Assembly (NCBI GenBank): GCA_045639325.1
Contig: JAZUCU010000014.1
Coordinates: 1-64,000 of the forward strand
Length of the DNA: 64,000 bases
Reading direction: 5' to 3'
DNA from: RGIG8244 sp045639325
GTDB taxonomy: Bacteria; Verrucomicrobiota; Lentisphaeria; Victivallales; UBA1829
In this document: in pieces, positions 24,326 through 32,219 of the stretch
Numbering within the stretch: position 1 is the stretch's first letter
Layout: every line of letters starts with the position of its first letter
Notes under the pieces: model-generated
Seen by the model: only the letters and a program-made list of their open reading frames with translations
Databases searched by the model: none
What the model was told of the DNA's origin: nothing
Translations under genes and position numbers: made by a program

Positions 24326-25492
24326 ATGAACAAAGCAAAAATCATCTTTGCCTCCGATCTTGCACCGATCCGGGGTTTTTCCAAAATCATGAAAGAAGAA
24401 CCGGAAGCGGTATACGGCGATTTGCTGCCCCGCTTGAAACAGGCAGATTATAATATCGTCAATCTGGAATCGCCGCTGTGCTGTCCGGATGGGCTTATCA
24501 CCAAAAGCGGAGCGGCATTTTCCGGCGAACCGGAACATATCGGCGCACTCAAAGCGGGGAATTTCAAAGCCGTAGTCTGTGCCAATAATCATACGTTTGA
24601 CAGCGGTCTGAATGGATTCCGCATGACTTGTGATCTCCTTGCAGAGAACAACATTTCAAAAGTCGGCGCCGGAGAAAATATTTCCGAAGCCCGTCAGGAA
24701 CTTGCGTTTGAAGTCAATGGAATCCGTTTTGCACTCTTTGCCATTTCCGAAGGCGAAGACATGCTGGGCGCAACCGAACATTCTTACGGCGTCCGCCCGT
24801 GGGAAGTCGCAAAACTGGCAGAAGAAATCCGCAGCGCACGCACCAAATATGACATTATTCTGGTATCCGCGCACTGTGGACTGGAATATCAGCCTTATCC
24901 CTCTTATTACGTTTACGAAGCCTTCAAACTCTGGTCGGAAGCCGGTGCCGATATGATCATCGGGCATCATCCCCACGTGCCTCAGGGTATGACGTATTTC
25001 GGCAAGACTCCGGCATACTTCAGTCTGGGTAATTTTGCATTTTATCAGCCGGTGAAATTCTTCCATCGCAAGACAGGATATTTTCTTGAGATTGAAGCAG
25101 ACAAGAATGGCATCACAGCACATCGCGCCGTTCCCTACCGCATTGAAGAAACCAACTTGCGTTTGCTCACACAGGATGAACAGGCGGACTTCGAACAGCT
25201 TTTTGCAAAACTTTCCGCACCCCTCGCCAGCAGTGATACCGCGAAAGAGGCGTGGAATGCAGTGCTGGCTTACAACGGACTGCAGGGCTTCCAGAACGAG
25301 CTTGAGAAAATCCTCACCACCATGCGCGAAACACCGGCAAAAGGTGCCGCCATGCTCCGGAACCGGGTGACATGTATTCAGCACAGTTCCCAGTGGATCG
25401 ACGGCATGACAAGGATCGTCAACGGCAATATTGAGGATGCTCCGGCGAAAATGGTTGATATGGTCAAAGAATTCATGACAAGAGAGTTGTAA
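24326..25492 (+). CDS. CapA-family (PGA_cap) metallophosphatase-like protein
   Basis: 388 aa, no signal peptide. Family motifs: NLESPLCC, VCANNHTFDSGLNGF, VSAHCGLEYQPYPS, MIIGHHPHVPQGM and FSLGNFAF, giving the Asn, His and HHPH metal ligands. CapA proteins are linked to poly-gamma-glutamate capsule synthesis or export, or act as phosphatases. Most are membrane-anchored; this one lacks a visible anchor. Flanked by a D-aminoacylase and an Asp/Glu racemase, 4 nt before the latter. Confidence 0.85.
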   Translation: MNKAKIIFASDLAPIRGFSKIMKEEPEAVYGDLLPRLKQADYNIVNLESPLCCPDGLITKSGAAFSGEPEHIGALKAGNFKAVVCANNHTFDSGLNGFRMTCDLLAENNISKVGAGENISEARQELAFEVNGIRFALFAISEGEDMLGATEHSYGVRPWEVAKLAEEIRSARTKYDIILVSAHCGLEYQPYPSYYVYEAFKLWSEAGADMIIGHHPHVPQGMTYFGKTPAYFSLGNFAFYQPVKFFHRKTGYFLEIEADKNGITAHRAVPYRIEETNLRLLTQDEQADFEQLFAKLSAPLASSDTAKEAWNAVLAYNGLQGFQNELEKILTTMRETPAKGAAMLRNRVTCIQHSSQWIDGMTRIVNGNIEDAPAKMVDMVKEFMTREL

Positions 25493-25496
25493 TATT

Positions 25497-26357
25497 ATGA
25501 AAAGAATCGTTGTCTGTGATTCCGGTCTCGGCGGCTTGAATATTGCCTCCCGCTTTTTTACGGACGGCGGAGCGGGAAAAGCGGCTTGTGAATTGATTTA
25601 TTTCAATGCCTACCCTTCTCCCGTTTGCGGATTCAATAAACTGGCATCTGCTTACGAACAGGAGGAAGTCTTCCGGGATGTATTGGAAGGAATGAAGAAA
25701 TTTTCTCCCGATTTGTGCCTCATTGCCTGCAATACCCTTTCCATTGTTTATGAACGTTTGAAGCAATGGTACACGCCCCCGTTTGAAGTTGCAGGGATCG
25801 TGGATGCCGCAGTCAATGGCATGTATGAAACCTTGCAGAAACATCCCGGCAGTTCCCTGCTGATTCTGGGCACAAAGTCCACCGTGGAATCCGGCGTTTA
25901 TGCACAGAAATTGATCGAAAAAGGCATCGCACCGGAACGGATCAGCGGTCTGGGCTGCCCCGGTCTTGCCACATTGCTGGAATCCGATCCGGCAGCCGCG
26001 CAGGTACAGAATGATATTGCCGTGTATGCGGAGAAAGCCGTAGAGCTTTTCCCGGTCAAACCGGATGCCTTGTATTGCGCTCTCTGCTGTACCCATTTCG
26101 GCTTTGCTTCGGAAATATGGAAAAAGGAATTTACACGCTGTTTCCCCGGATTCGCCGGACTGATCGACCCCAATAAACTGTTGGGTACGGATTGCACGGC
26201 GGCATCTTTCAGCTATCATGCAAAAATCGACTTCTTCCCCGGCGCAAGGGAAAGCATGAGTGCTTATTTTGAAACGGTTGCGCCGCCGATTGCCGATGCG
26301 TTGAAAACGGCGGAATATGAACCTGAATTATTCAAGTTTGATAAAGGAAATATGTAA
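25497..26357 (+). CDS. Aspartate/glutamate racemase family protein
   Basis: 286 aa. Glutamate-racemase pattern: VVCDSGLGGLNIA at the start, IACNTLSIVYE (first catalytic Cys) and CALCCTHFGFAS (second catalytic Cys-Thr-His). Both catalytic cysteines are present, so it should interconvert L- and D-forms without a cofactor. It lacks the strong GVVP/ANSANxP spacing of MurI, and its operon context (D-aminoacylase, ATP-grasp, C26 hydrolase) suggests a role in catabolism or in a special peptide rather than in cell-wall supply. Confidence 0.85.
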   Translation: MKRIVVCDSGLGGLNIASRFFTDGGAGKAACELIYFNAYPSPVCGFNKLASAYEQEEVFRDVLEGMKKFSPDLCLIACNTLSIVYERLKQWYTPPFEVAGIVDAAVNGMYETLQKHPGSSLLILGTKSTVESGVYAQKLIEKGIAPERISGLGCPGLATLLESDPAAAQVQNDIAVYAEKAVELFPVKPDALYCALCCTHFGFASEIWKKEFTRCFPGFAGLIDPNKLLGTDCTAASFSYHAKIDFFPGARESMSAYFETVAPPIADALKTAEYEPELFKFDKGNM

Positions 26358-26358
26358 A

Positions 26359-27336
26359 ATGGAAAAACAATGTGTTGTATTGGTCACCGGTGCCGGCGGA
26401 GATGCCCAGGGTTGGGGTAATATGCAAGTGACGGAAGCCGTCCGCGATGCCATTATCGCCAACGGTTATGACTGCCGGATCGTACTCGCAGAAAACCGGG
26501 TAGAAATGGAAAAAGGTCTCAAAGCCGGAAAATGTTCCATCGTTTGGAGTTCCCTGTACTTCTTCTCTGACCGGGAAGATATTATCGGTATCCCGCCGGA
26601 TGCAGTCTGGGTGGCAGACGTACTTGACGACTTGAAGATTCCTTACATCGGGCCCGGCGCTCAGACCATGAAAGACCTGATCGGCAAATTCGATACGCAC
26701 GAAATTCTGACAAAGGCAAACGTCCGTGTGCCGCGCCACGTTCTCTGCCCGCCTGCAACCGCCGATGATGTGGATTTCTTCCCCGCATTCGTCAAACCCA
26801 ATGGCGAATCCAGATCCGTCGGAATCAATGAAAACAGCGTGGCGGAGGACCGTGACGCATTGAAAAAGCAGATCGAATTTATTCAGAATGAATTGCAGCA
26901 GTCCGCACTCATCGAAGAATATCTGCCCGGAAAAGAATATACCGTACTGGTCATCGGCAATGGCAAAGGCCGTGAAATCCTGCCCGGAAGAGTGACCGTC
27001 GATCCCTCTCATTACGGCAAATATCCGGTTCTGCGCAGCGATCTGCGTGGCGTTGGCTTGACACACGTCTCCATCCCGGAAGATCATCAGGAAGAAGCCA
27101 TCGCACTCGCCGATGCCGCCTGCAACGCACTCCATTGCGACGACCATGTCCGTATTGATATGCGGGAAGGTCAGGACGGCAAGCTGCGTATTATGGAAGT
27201 CAACGGCATCCCGGGCCTGAAACCGGTCAAAAGCTGGAGTCCCCAGATTTATTCACTCTATCATCCGGAAGGCGATACCTACAACGAACTGATCGGAACC
27301 ATTGTCCGTTGCGCATTGGAGCGGGAAAATGGGTAA
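26359..27336 (+). CDS. D-alanine-D-alanine ligase-like ATP-grasp enzyme
   Basis: 325 aa from ATG 26359, directly after the racemase stop, with AAAGGAAA upstream. Typical Ddl segments: YIGPGAQTMKDLIGKF, PAFVKPNGESRSVGI (ATP lysine), ALIEEYLPGKEYTVLV, VRIDMREGQDG and IMEVNGIPGLKP (metal-binding Glu/Asn). The N-terminal domain is unlike a standard Ddl, so the amino-acid substrates may differ from D-Ala. It overlaps the C26 gene by 8 nt. In this operon it could join a D-amino acid or gamma-glutamyl unit to another residue. Confidence 0.83.
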   Translation: MEKQCVVLVTGAGGDAQGWGNMQVTEAVRDAIIANGYDCRIVLAENRVEMEKGLKAGKCSIVWSSLYFFSDREDIIGIPPDAVWVADVLDDLKIPYIGPGAQTMKDLIGKFDTHEILTKANVRVPRHVLCPPATADDVDFFPAFVKPNGESRSVGINENSVAEDRDALKKQIEFIQNELQQSALIEEYLPGKEYTVLVIGNGKGREILPGRVTVDPSHYGKYPVLRSDLRGVGLTHVSIPEDHQEEAIALADAACNALHCDDHVRIDMREGQDGKLRIMEVNGIPGLKPVKSWSPQIYSLYHPEGDTYNELIGTIVRCALERENG

Positions 27337-28033
27337 AAGTCCGGTCATTCTGCTGAATATGGCGGTTGACATCATCAACAACCGGGAAAATGAGGTGATT
27401 ATCAGCCAATATGTGCAGAGAGTCAGCGATGCCGGGGCAGTTCCCATGCTGATTCCCTCCATCGAAAAAGAAGAAAATATCGAAACACTGTTGGATCTTG
27501 CCGATGGCGTTCTGCTGATTGGCGGACGTGATTACAATCCGGCTCACTACGGGGAAAAACCTCATCCGGAATGTATGTTGAACCGGATGCGACCGCATTT
27601 TGATATTGCATTCGGCAAAGCGGTGCTCAAACGGCAGATGCCGGTTCTGGGGATCTGCGCCGGATGTCAATTGCTGAACATTGTTTCCGGCGGCAAACTC
27701 ATTCAGCATCTGGATAATGCAGCGGAACACCGTAACGGCGTATTTCATCGCGCAAAAATTCTGCAGGACGGATTTTTTGCCAAGGGTGCAGGTCTTTCCG
27801 CCGGAGATGAAATGACGGTCAACAGTTATCATCATCAGGCAGTTTCACCCGCCGCAGTCGGTGCCGGACTCAAAATCACAGCACAGGCATTCGACGGGTC
27901 CGTGGAAGCCATCGAACTGGAAGGCGCACGCATGGTTCTGGGCGTGCAGTTCCATCCGGAGCGAATGGATGACATCGGCCCCGGATTTTTCAATCTGTTG
28001 AAAGAAGAAGCAGCAGCTTTCCGCAAAGGTTGA
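27329..28033 (+). CDS. Gamma-glutamyl-gamma-aminobutyrate hydrolase family (peptidase C26)
   Basis: 234 aa. Class I glutamine amidotransferase fold: VLLIGGRDYNPAHYGEKPHP, LGICAGCQLLNIV (nucleophile Cys), VNSYHHQAV, and VQFHPERMDD (His-Glu of the triad). It hydrolyses gamma-glutamyl bonds, as PuuD does on gamma-Glu-GABA. Last gene of the operon, overlapping the ATP-grasp gene, so the two are likely made in equal amounts. A ligase plus a gamma-glutamyl hydrolase is the PuuA/PuuD logic with a different ligase type. The 3' end is 10 bp from the convergent fucosidase with no clear terminator. Confidence 0.87.
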   Translation: MGKSPVILLNMAVDIINNRENEVIISQYVQRVSDAGAVPMLIPSIEKEENIETLLDLADGVLLIGGRDYNPAHYGEKPHPECMLNRMRPHFDIAFGKAVLKRQMPVLGICAGCQLLNIVSGGKLIQHLDNAAEHRNGVFHRAKILQDGFFAKGAGLSAGDEMTVNSYHHQAVSPAAVGAGLKITAQAFDGSVEAIELEGARMVLGVQFHPERMDDIGPGFFNLLKEEAAAFRKG

Positions 28034-28043
28034 TTGCAGAAAA

Positions 28044-29210
28044 TTATTCGCCGTCAAACTTGATATAGGGGTCCGGCAGCATGGGATTCTGGACCCCGAC
28101 CGGTTTGCCATCCAATTCAAACTTGAACATCAGCGGGAGTTCATCCGCCGCCTGTAAGGGGACGTCATACATGATCACGACGTCTCCTTTCTGTTCAAAG
28201 CGGATTTCTTCGCCGGATGCCAGCCAGGTTGCCCGGAGCACTTTATTGCCGATACCGGTCACACGGCGGACGGATGTATTATTGCGGATCAGGCGGAAAT
28301 ATACATTGTTGTCTTTTCCGGTGGAGATTTCCCGGTCATGATAATTGAACGGGTGAGCATCAACATCAAAAAGGGCTTCTTCGTTGGCACGTACCCAGTC
28401 GCCGACTTTATCCAGAATATCGTAAACTTCCTGCTGAATGGAACCATCGGCTCGCGGTCCGATACTCAACAGCAGATTGCCGCCGTTGTGACGGTTGGTG
28501 GAAAGCAGATTGATCACATTCTGCGGACTTCTCCAATCGTTATCGCGGGGATTGTAACTCCATGCGCCGTTGAGTGAATCGCAAGTTTCCCAGACAGCAT
28601 TGGGGTCGCCGCCGGTATGACGTTCGCAGGACATTACGTCCGTATCTTCAATACAGCGGCTGATGAGCAGACCGGGCTGCAAGGCACGGATTTCTTTATG
28701 GAGTTCCAGCATACGCCAGGAAGCAGGCGCAGGGCAGCCGTCATAAAACAGATAGTCGATCTGACCGTAATCGGTCATGATCTGTTTGATCTGACGATGT
28801 GTTTTCTGTACAAAACGTTCCCATCTGCCATCTTTGTTATTGGGTCCGGCACAATAATCGGGGTCGGACCAGTCGGCGACGGAATAATAGAGACCGATAC
28901 CGAGGTTGTTTTCCCGGCAGCCGTCAACAAACCCGCGAATCACATCATCGCCGATGAAATAGCCTTCATGATGACGTGTGGTCAGGACGCCGTAACGCAT
29001 ACCGAAACGTTTTGCCAGAAGAGCCCAGTCATGCCCCATCTGATAGGTGGGGTGAAAATGGGGGAGAGCTTCTTTGAAATATTCTTCCGGATTCAGGCGT
29101 TCCAGAAACATTTTCCATTCGCCGTGACCGTAAACGGAATAGACGCCGTAGTGGATGAAGAGCCCATACGCCCAATCATGAAAGATTTTCTTTTTCGCTT
29201 CGAGTGACAT
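28044..29210 (-). CDS. Alpha-L-fucosidase (GH29)
   Basis: 388 aa from ATG 29210 (AAGGAAA upstream). GH29 barrel: WAYGLFIHYGVYSVYGHGEW, FGMRYGVLTTRHHEGYFI (substrate-binding His pair), DYLFYDG (nucleophile Asp), LLISRCIED, NLLSTNRHNGGNLLLSIGPRADGSI, and a small C-terminal beta domain. No signal peptide is visible, so it probably acts on imported fucosides. Compare the degenerate relative at 57067-58161. Single gene, with its own promoter near 29270. Confidence 0.9.
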   Translation of the reverse strand: MSLEAKKKIFHDWAYGLFIHYGVYSVYGHGEWKMFLERLNPEEYFKEALPHFHPTYQMGHDWALLAKRFGMRYGVLTTRHHEGYFIGDDVIRGFVDGCRENNLGIGLYYSVADWSDPDYCAGPNNKDGRWERFVQKTHRQIKQIMTDYGQIDYLFYDGCPAPASWRMLELHKEIRALQPGLLISRCIEDTDVMSCERHTGGDPNAVWETCDSLNGAWSYNPRDNDWRSPQNVINLLSTNRHNGGNLLLSIGPRADGSIQQEVYDILDKVGDWVRANEEALFDVDAHPFNYHDREISTGKDNNVYFRLIRNNTSVRRVTGIGNKVLRATWLASGEEIRFEQKGDVVIMYDVPLQAADELPLMFKFELDGKPVGVQNPMLPDPYIKFDGE

Positions 29211-29256
29211 TTTTATTTTCCTTGATTTCGGTTGAATTTTCTGAATGATGAGGAAT

Positions 29257-29284
29257 AATGTAGTGCAGCTTATCCTTTTTGCAA
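29257..29284 (-). promoter_or_regulatory. Promoter of the GH29 gene
   Basis: Minus strand: TTGCAA (29279-29284), 16-nt spacer, TACATTA (29262 downwards). Confidence 0.45.
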
Positions 29285-29323
29285 TCATAATACAAAAAAA
29301 ACTGCGAAAAAAATAAAAAGGTG

Positions 29324-29352
29324 TTCGAAAAATCCTGAATGTGTGGTATATT
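29324..29352 (+). promoter_or_regulatory. Promoter of mnmG
   Basis: TTCGAA, 17-nt spacer, TATATTA. Weak -35, strong match to the local -10. Confidence 0.5.
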
Positions 29353-29383
29353 ACATCTATGACTATTATTCGGAGAATGTTTC

Positions 29384-31276
29384 GTGGAAAATAATTTTTA
29401 TGATGTTATCGTAATCGGAGGCGGTCATGCCGCTTGCGAAGCCGCTCTCGCTGCCGCCAGATGCGGCGCAAAAACGTTGATGCTGACCATCAACCTGGAT
29501 CATATCGCACAAATGAGCTGCAATCCCTGTATCGGCGGGATCGCAAAAGGTCACCTTGTCAGAGAAATCGATGCCCTCGGCGGTGCCATGGGTAAGATTG
29601 CGGATACATCGACCATTCAGTTCCGCATGTTGAACGGCACAAAAGGTGCTGCCGTCCATGCTCCCCGCGCACAATGCGATAAAGTCTGTTATCAGCGGGC
29701 AATGAAACTGTATCTGGAAAAAACGCCGAACCTGGCAGTGCGTCAGTCCATGGTCACCGGATTCCTCATCGAAAAAGATGCCGTCACCGGGGTCTTTGAT
29801 TCCTTCGGCGAAGAATTCCATGCAAAAGCCGTTGTCATGGCTGCCGGCACATTCCTCCGGGGCAAACTCCACTACGGATTGAAAGATTTCCCCGGCGGCC
29901 GTGCCGGTGACCCGCCATCCACGGAACTCTCCCTTGCCATTCGCGACCAACTCCAACTGCGGATGGGCAGACTGAAAACCGGGACTCCGCCCCGCGTTTA
30001 TGGCAGAAGCATTGATTTCTCCGGCATGGCTCCCCAGGAATCCGATCTGCCCGAAGAACGTTTTACATTCTATCCGGATGAAAACGGCATCGCTCCCCGT
30101 ACCCGCGACCGGGATATGGTTTGCATGATGACGCACACCACTGCAAAAACCGCCGAAATTGTGCGTCAGAATCTGGATAAAGCCCCCATGTATAACGGCA
30201 AAATCGAAGGGATCGGTACACGCTATTGTCCCTCTTTTGAAGATAAAATCGTCCGTTTCCCCGATCATGAACAGCATCACATCTATCTGGAACCGGAAGG
30301 GGAATTTACTGACGAATATTATCTCAACGGTATCTCCACCAGTCTCCCGCCGGAAGTGCAGAAACTGATGGTCCGCTCCATCCCCGGACTGGAAAATGCC
30401 GTCATTGCAAGATATGCTTATGCCATCGAATACGACTTTATCTTCCCGGAAGAATTGGACCGCTGTCTCGCGGTCAAGAAGTGGAAAGGTCTTTATCATG
30501 CCGGTCAGGTCAACGGCACAAGCGGATACGAAGAAGCTGCCGCCCAGGGCTTGACTGCAGGTTTGAATGCTGCCCGTTATGCCGCTGGAAAGCCGGGCGT
30601 GGAATTTCCCCGCGATAATTCCTATTTCGGTGTCATGATGGATGACCTGGTGACAAAAGAAATTGTGGAACCCTACCGTCTGTTCACCAGTCGCGCAGAA
30701 TACCGTTTGCGGATCCGTCAGGATAACGCCGACTTGCGTTTGTGCGAAATGGCATACGAAAACGGTTTGATTTCCGGTACGGTTTACAATAAATTCCAGA
30801 AGTACAAAGAAAATCTGGAAGAATCCACACGGCTGGCAAAAGAATGTTCTCTCCCCGGCGGAAAAACAGCTTGGACCGTCATCCGCGATATGCAGGGGGA
30901 TGCCGAATTTGAAAAACTCCCCGTCGCTCCCGAATCTCTGGGTATCCGCCCCGATACACGGGAAGGCAGACGCATTTTCCGTCAATTGGCAATTCAAGCC
31001 CATTACGAAGGCTACATCCGGCAGGAAGATCAGGCTGTCGCCCGTTTGCGCAATCTGGAATCCTGGCGCATTCCCGCCGATTTCGATTACGATGCCATCA
31101 CCGGTCTGCGCAATGAATCCAGAATGAAATTGAAACGTGTCGCCCCCGTCTCCCTTGCACAGGCAAGCCGGATCGACGGCGTGACGCCCTCCGAAATTTC
31201 TCTCCTTCAGGTCTGGCTGGAACGAATCCGCAGAAACAACAACACCGCACCGGACGGGGAAAATAAAAATGGCTGA
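29384..31276 (+). CDS. mnmG: tRNA uridine 5-carboxymethylaminomethyl modification enzyme MnmG (GidA)
   Basis: 630 aa, GTG start. FAD-binding VIVIGGGHAACEAALAAAR, then SCNPCIGGIAKGHLVREIDALGG, FRMLNGTKGAAVHAPRAQCD, TGTPPRVYGRSIDF, and GYEEAAAQGLTAGLNAA; the length is normal. With MnmE it installs the cmnm5 group on U34 of several tRNAs. The ABC permease gene begins inside its 3' end (8-nt overlap), an unusual partner. Confidence 0.97.
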   Translation: MENNFYDVIVIGGGHAACEAALAAARCGAKTLMLTINLDHIAQMSCNPCIGGIAKGHLVREIDALGGAMGKIADTSTIQFRMLNGTKGAAVHAPRAQCDKVCYQRAMKLYLEKTPNLAVRQSMVTGFLIEKDAVTGVFDSFGEEFHAKAVVMAAGTFLRGKLHYGLKDFPGGRAGDPPSTELSLAIRDQLQLRMGRLKTGTPPRVYGRSIDFSGMAPQESDLPEERFTFYPDENGIAPRTRDRDMVCMMTHTTAKTAEIVRQNLDKAPMYNGKIEGIGTRYCPSFEDKIVRFPDHEQHHIYLEPEGEFTDEYYLNGISTSLPPEVQKLMVRSIPGLENAVIARYAYAIEYDFIFPEELDRCLAVKKWKGLYHAGQVNGTSGYEEAAAQGLTAGLNAARYAAGKPGVEFPRDNSYFGVMMDDLVTKEIVEPYRLFTSRAEYRLRIRQDNADLRLCEMAYENGLISGTVYNKFQKYKENLEESTRLAKECSLPGGKTAWTVIRDMQGDAEFEKLPVAPESLGIRPDTREGRRIFRQLAIQAHYEGYIRQEDQAVARLRNLESWRIPADFDYDAITGLRNESRMKLKRVAPVSLAQASRIDGVTPSEISLLQVWLERIRRNNNTAPDGENKNG

Positions 31277-32219
31277 CGGGACAGCAGCACCCGGACTTTT
31301 ACGCGGCACGTTCCGCCGTTTTGCGGCGCAGCGGTTCGCCATTACGTCATTGGCCGTGTGTTTACTTTTTTTCTTTACTGCTTTGGGTGCGGAATGTTAC
31401 AGCATTTACTGCTCGACAAAAAAAATCGATCCGGTCTACCGTATTCCTCATGTGGAACAACGGAATCAACCGCCCTCATGGAATCACCCGCTGGGCACGG
31501 ACTATCTGGGGCGTGATGTGTTGCTGCGTGCCGTTTTTGCCACACGGACAGCGGTCAAAGTCGGGATTGCAGCCTCCTTATTATCCGCACTTCTGGGCGT
31601 GATTCTGGGAATCTGTGCCGGCTATTTCGGAGGCGTGATCGATGATATTGTGGTCTGGATTTACAGTACCTTTGCCTCCATGCCGACTTTATTATTTATT
31701 CTTGCCTTTGCCCTCCTTGTTTCCAAAGGTTTCCTCTGGGGGCCGATTGATGATGCCTTCCGGGCATTATGCCGGATCCTCAACACGGAACCGGGGATGA
31801 TGGCGGTTTATATCGGGATCGGTCTGACCGGATGGGTCGCACTTTGCCGTGTCGTCCGCGCCGAAACCATGCGCTTGCGGGAAATGCAATACGTGACTGC
31901 GGCGAAAGCATTGGGCGCAAGTCACCTGCGGATATTGCTGCATCACATCCTGCCGAACCTGATGCATCTGGTGATTATTTATTTCACCATGCGTTTTGCC
32001 TTTGCTGTTATGACAGAAGTCATTGTCAGTTATCTGGGCCTTGGCGTTCAATTTGAACCCAGCTGGGGCGCCATGATTTCAGACGGACAGGGTCAATTAT
32101 GGCGTGGGATCTGGTGGGAAGCCGCCGGTGCGACCATGTTCATGTTTATACTCGTTCTTGCCCTGAATGTACTTGGTGATGCCCTGCGGGATGCTCTTGA
32201 CCCCAGATTACAGAAATGA
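31269..32219 (+). CDS. Lone ABC-transporter permease, oligopeptide/dipeptide (DppC/OppC) type
   Basis: 316 aa. Starts with one membrane helix (FAITSLAVCLLFFFTALG), a periplasmic stretch containing HPLGTDYLGRDVL, the DppC hallmark, then five more helices. The EAA loop reads AAKALGASHLRILLHHILPNL. It ends ALNVLGDALRDALDPR, as expected. Such permeases need a partner DppB, ATPases and a binding protein, none of which is in this window. Translationally coupled to mnmG. It converges with the SNF2 gene, overlapping by 12 bp. Confidence 0.9.
   Translation: MADGTAAPGLLRGTFRRFAAQRFAITSLAVCLLFFFTALGAECYSIYCSTKKIDPVYRIPHVEQRNQPPSWNHPLGTDYLGRDVLLRAVFATRTAVKVGIAASLLSALLGVILGICAGYFGGVIDDIVVWIYSTFASMPTLLFILAFALLVSKGFLWGPIDDAFRALCRILNTEPGMMAVYIGIGLTGWVALCRVVRAETMRLREMQYVTAAKALGASHLRILLHHILPNLMHLVIIYFTMRFAFAVMTEVIVSYLGLGVQFEPSWGAMISDGQGQLWRGIWWEAAGATMFMFILVLALNVLGDALRDALDPRLQK

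Noticed and set aside
29366..31342. 658-aa open frame antisense to mnmG, and similar long antisense frames over greA (35629-37758), GH2 (18641-20143), and the carbohydrate genes (40670-42175, 43903-45594)
   Set aside because: They lie fully opposite well-identified conserved genes, have Cys/His/Phe-rich compositions without motifs, and arise from codon bias that avoids antisense stops.
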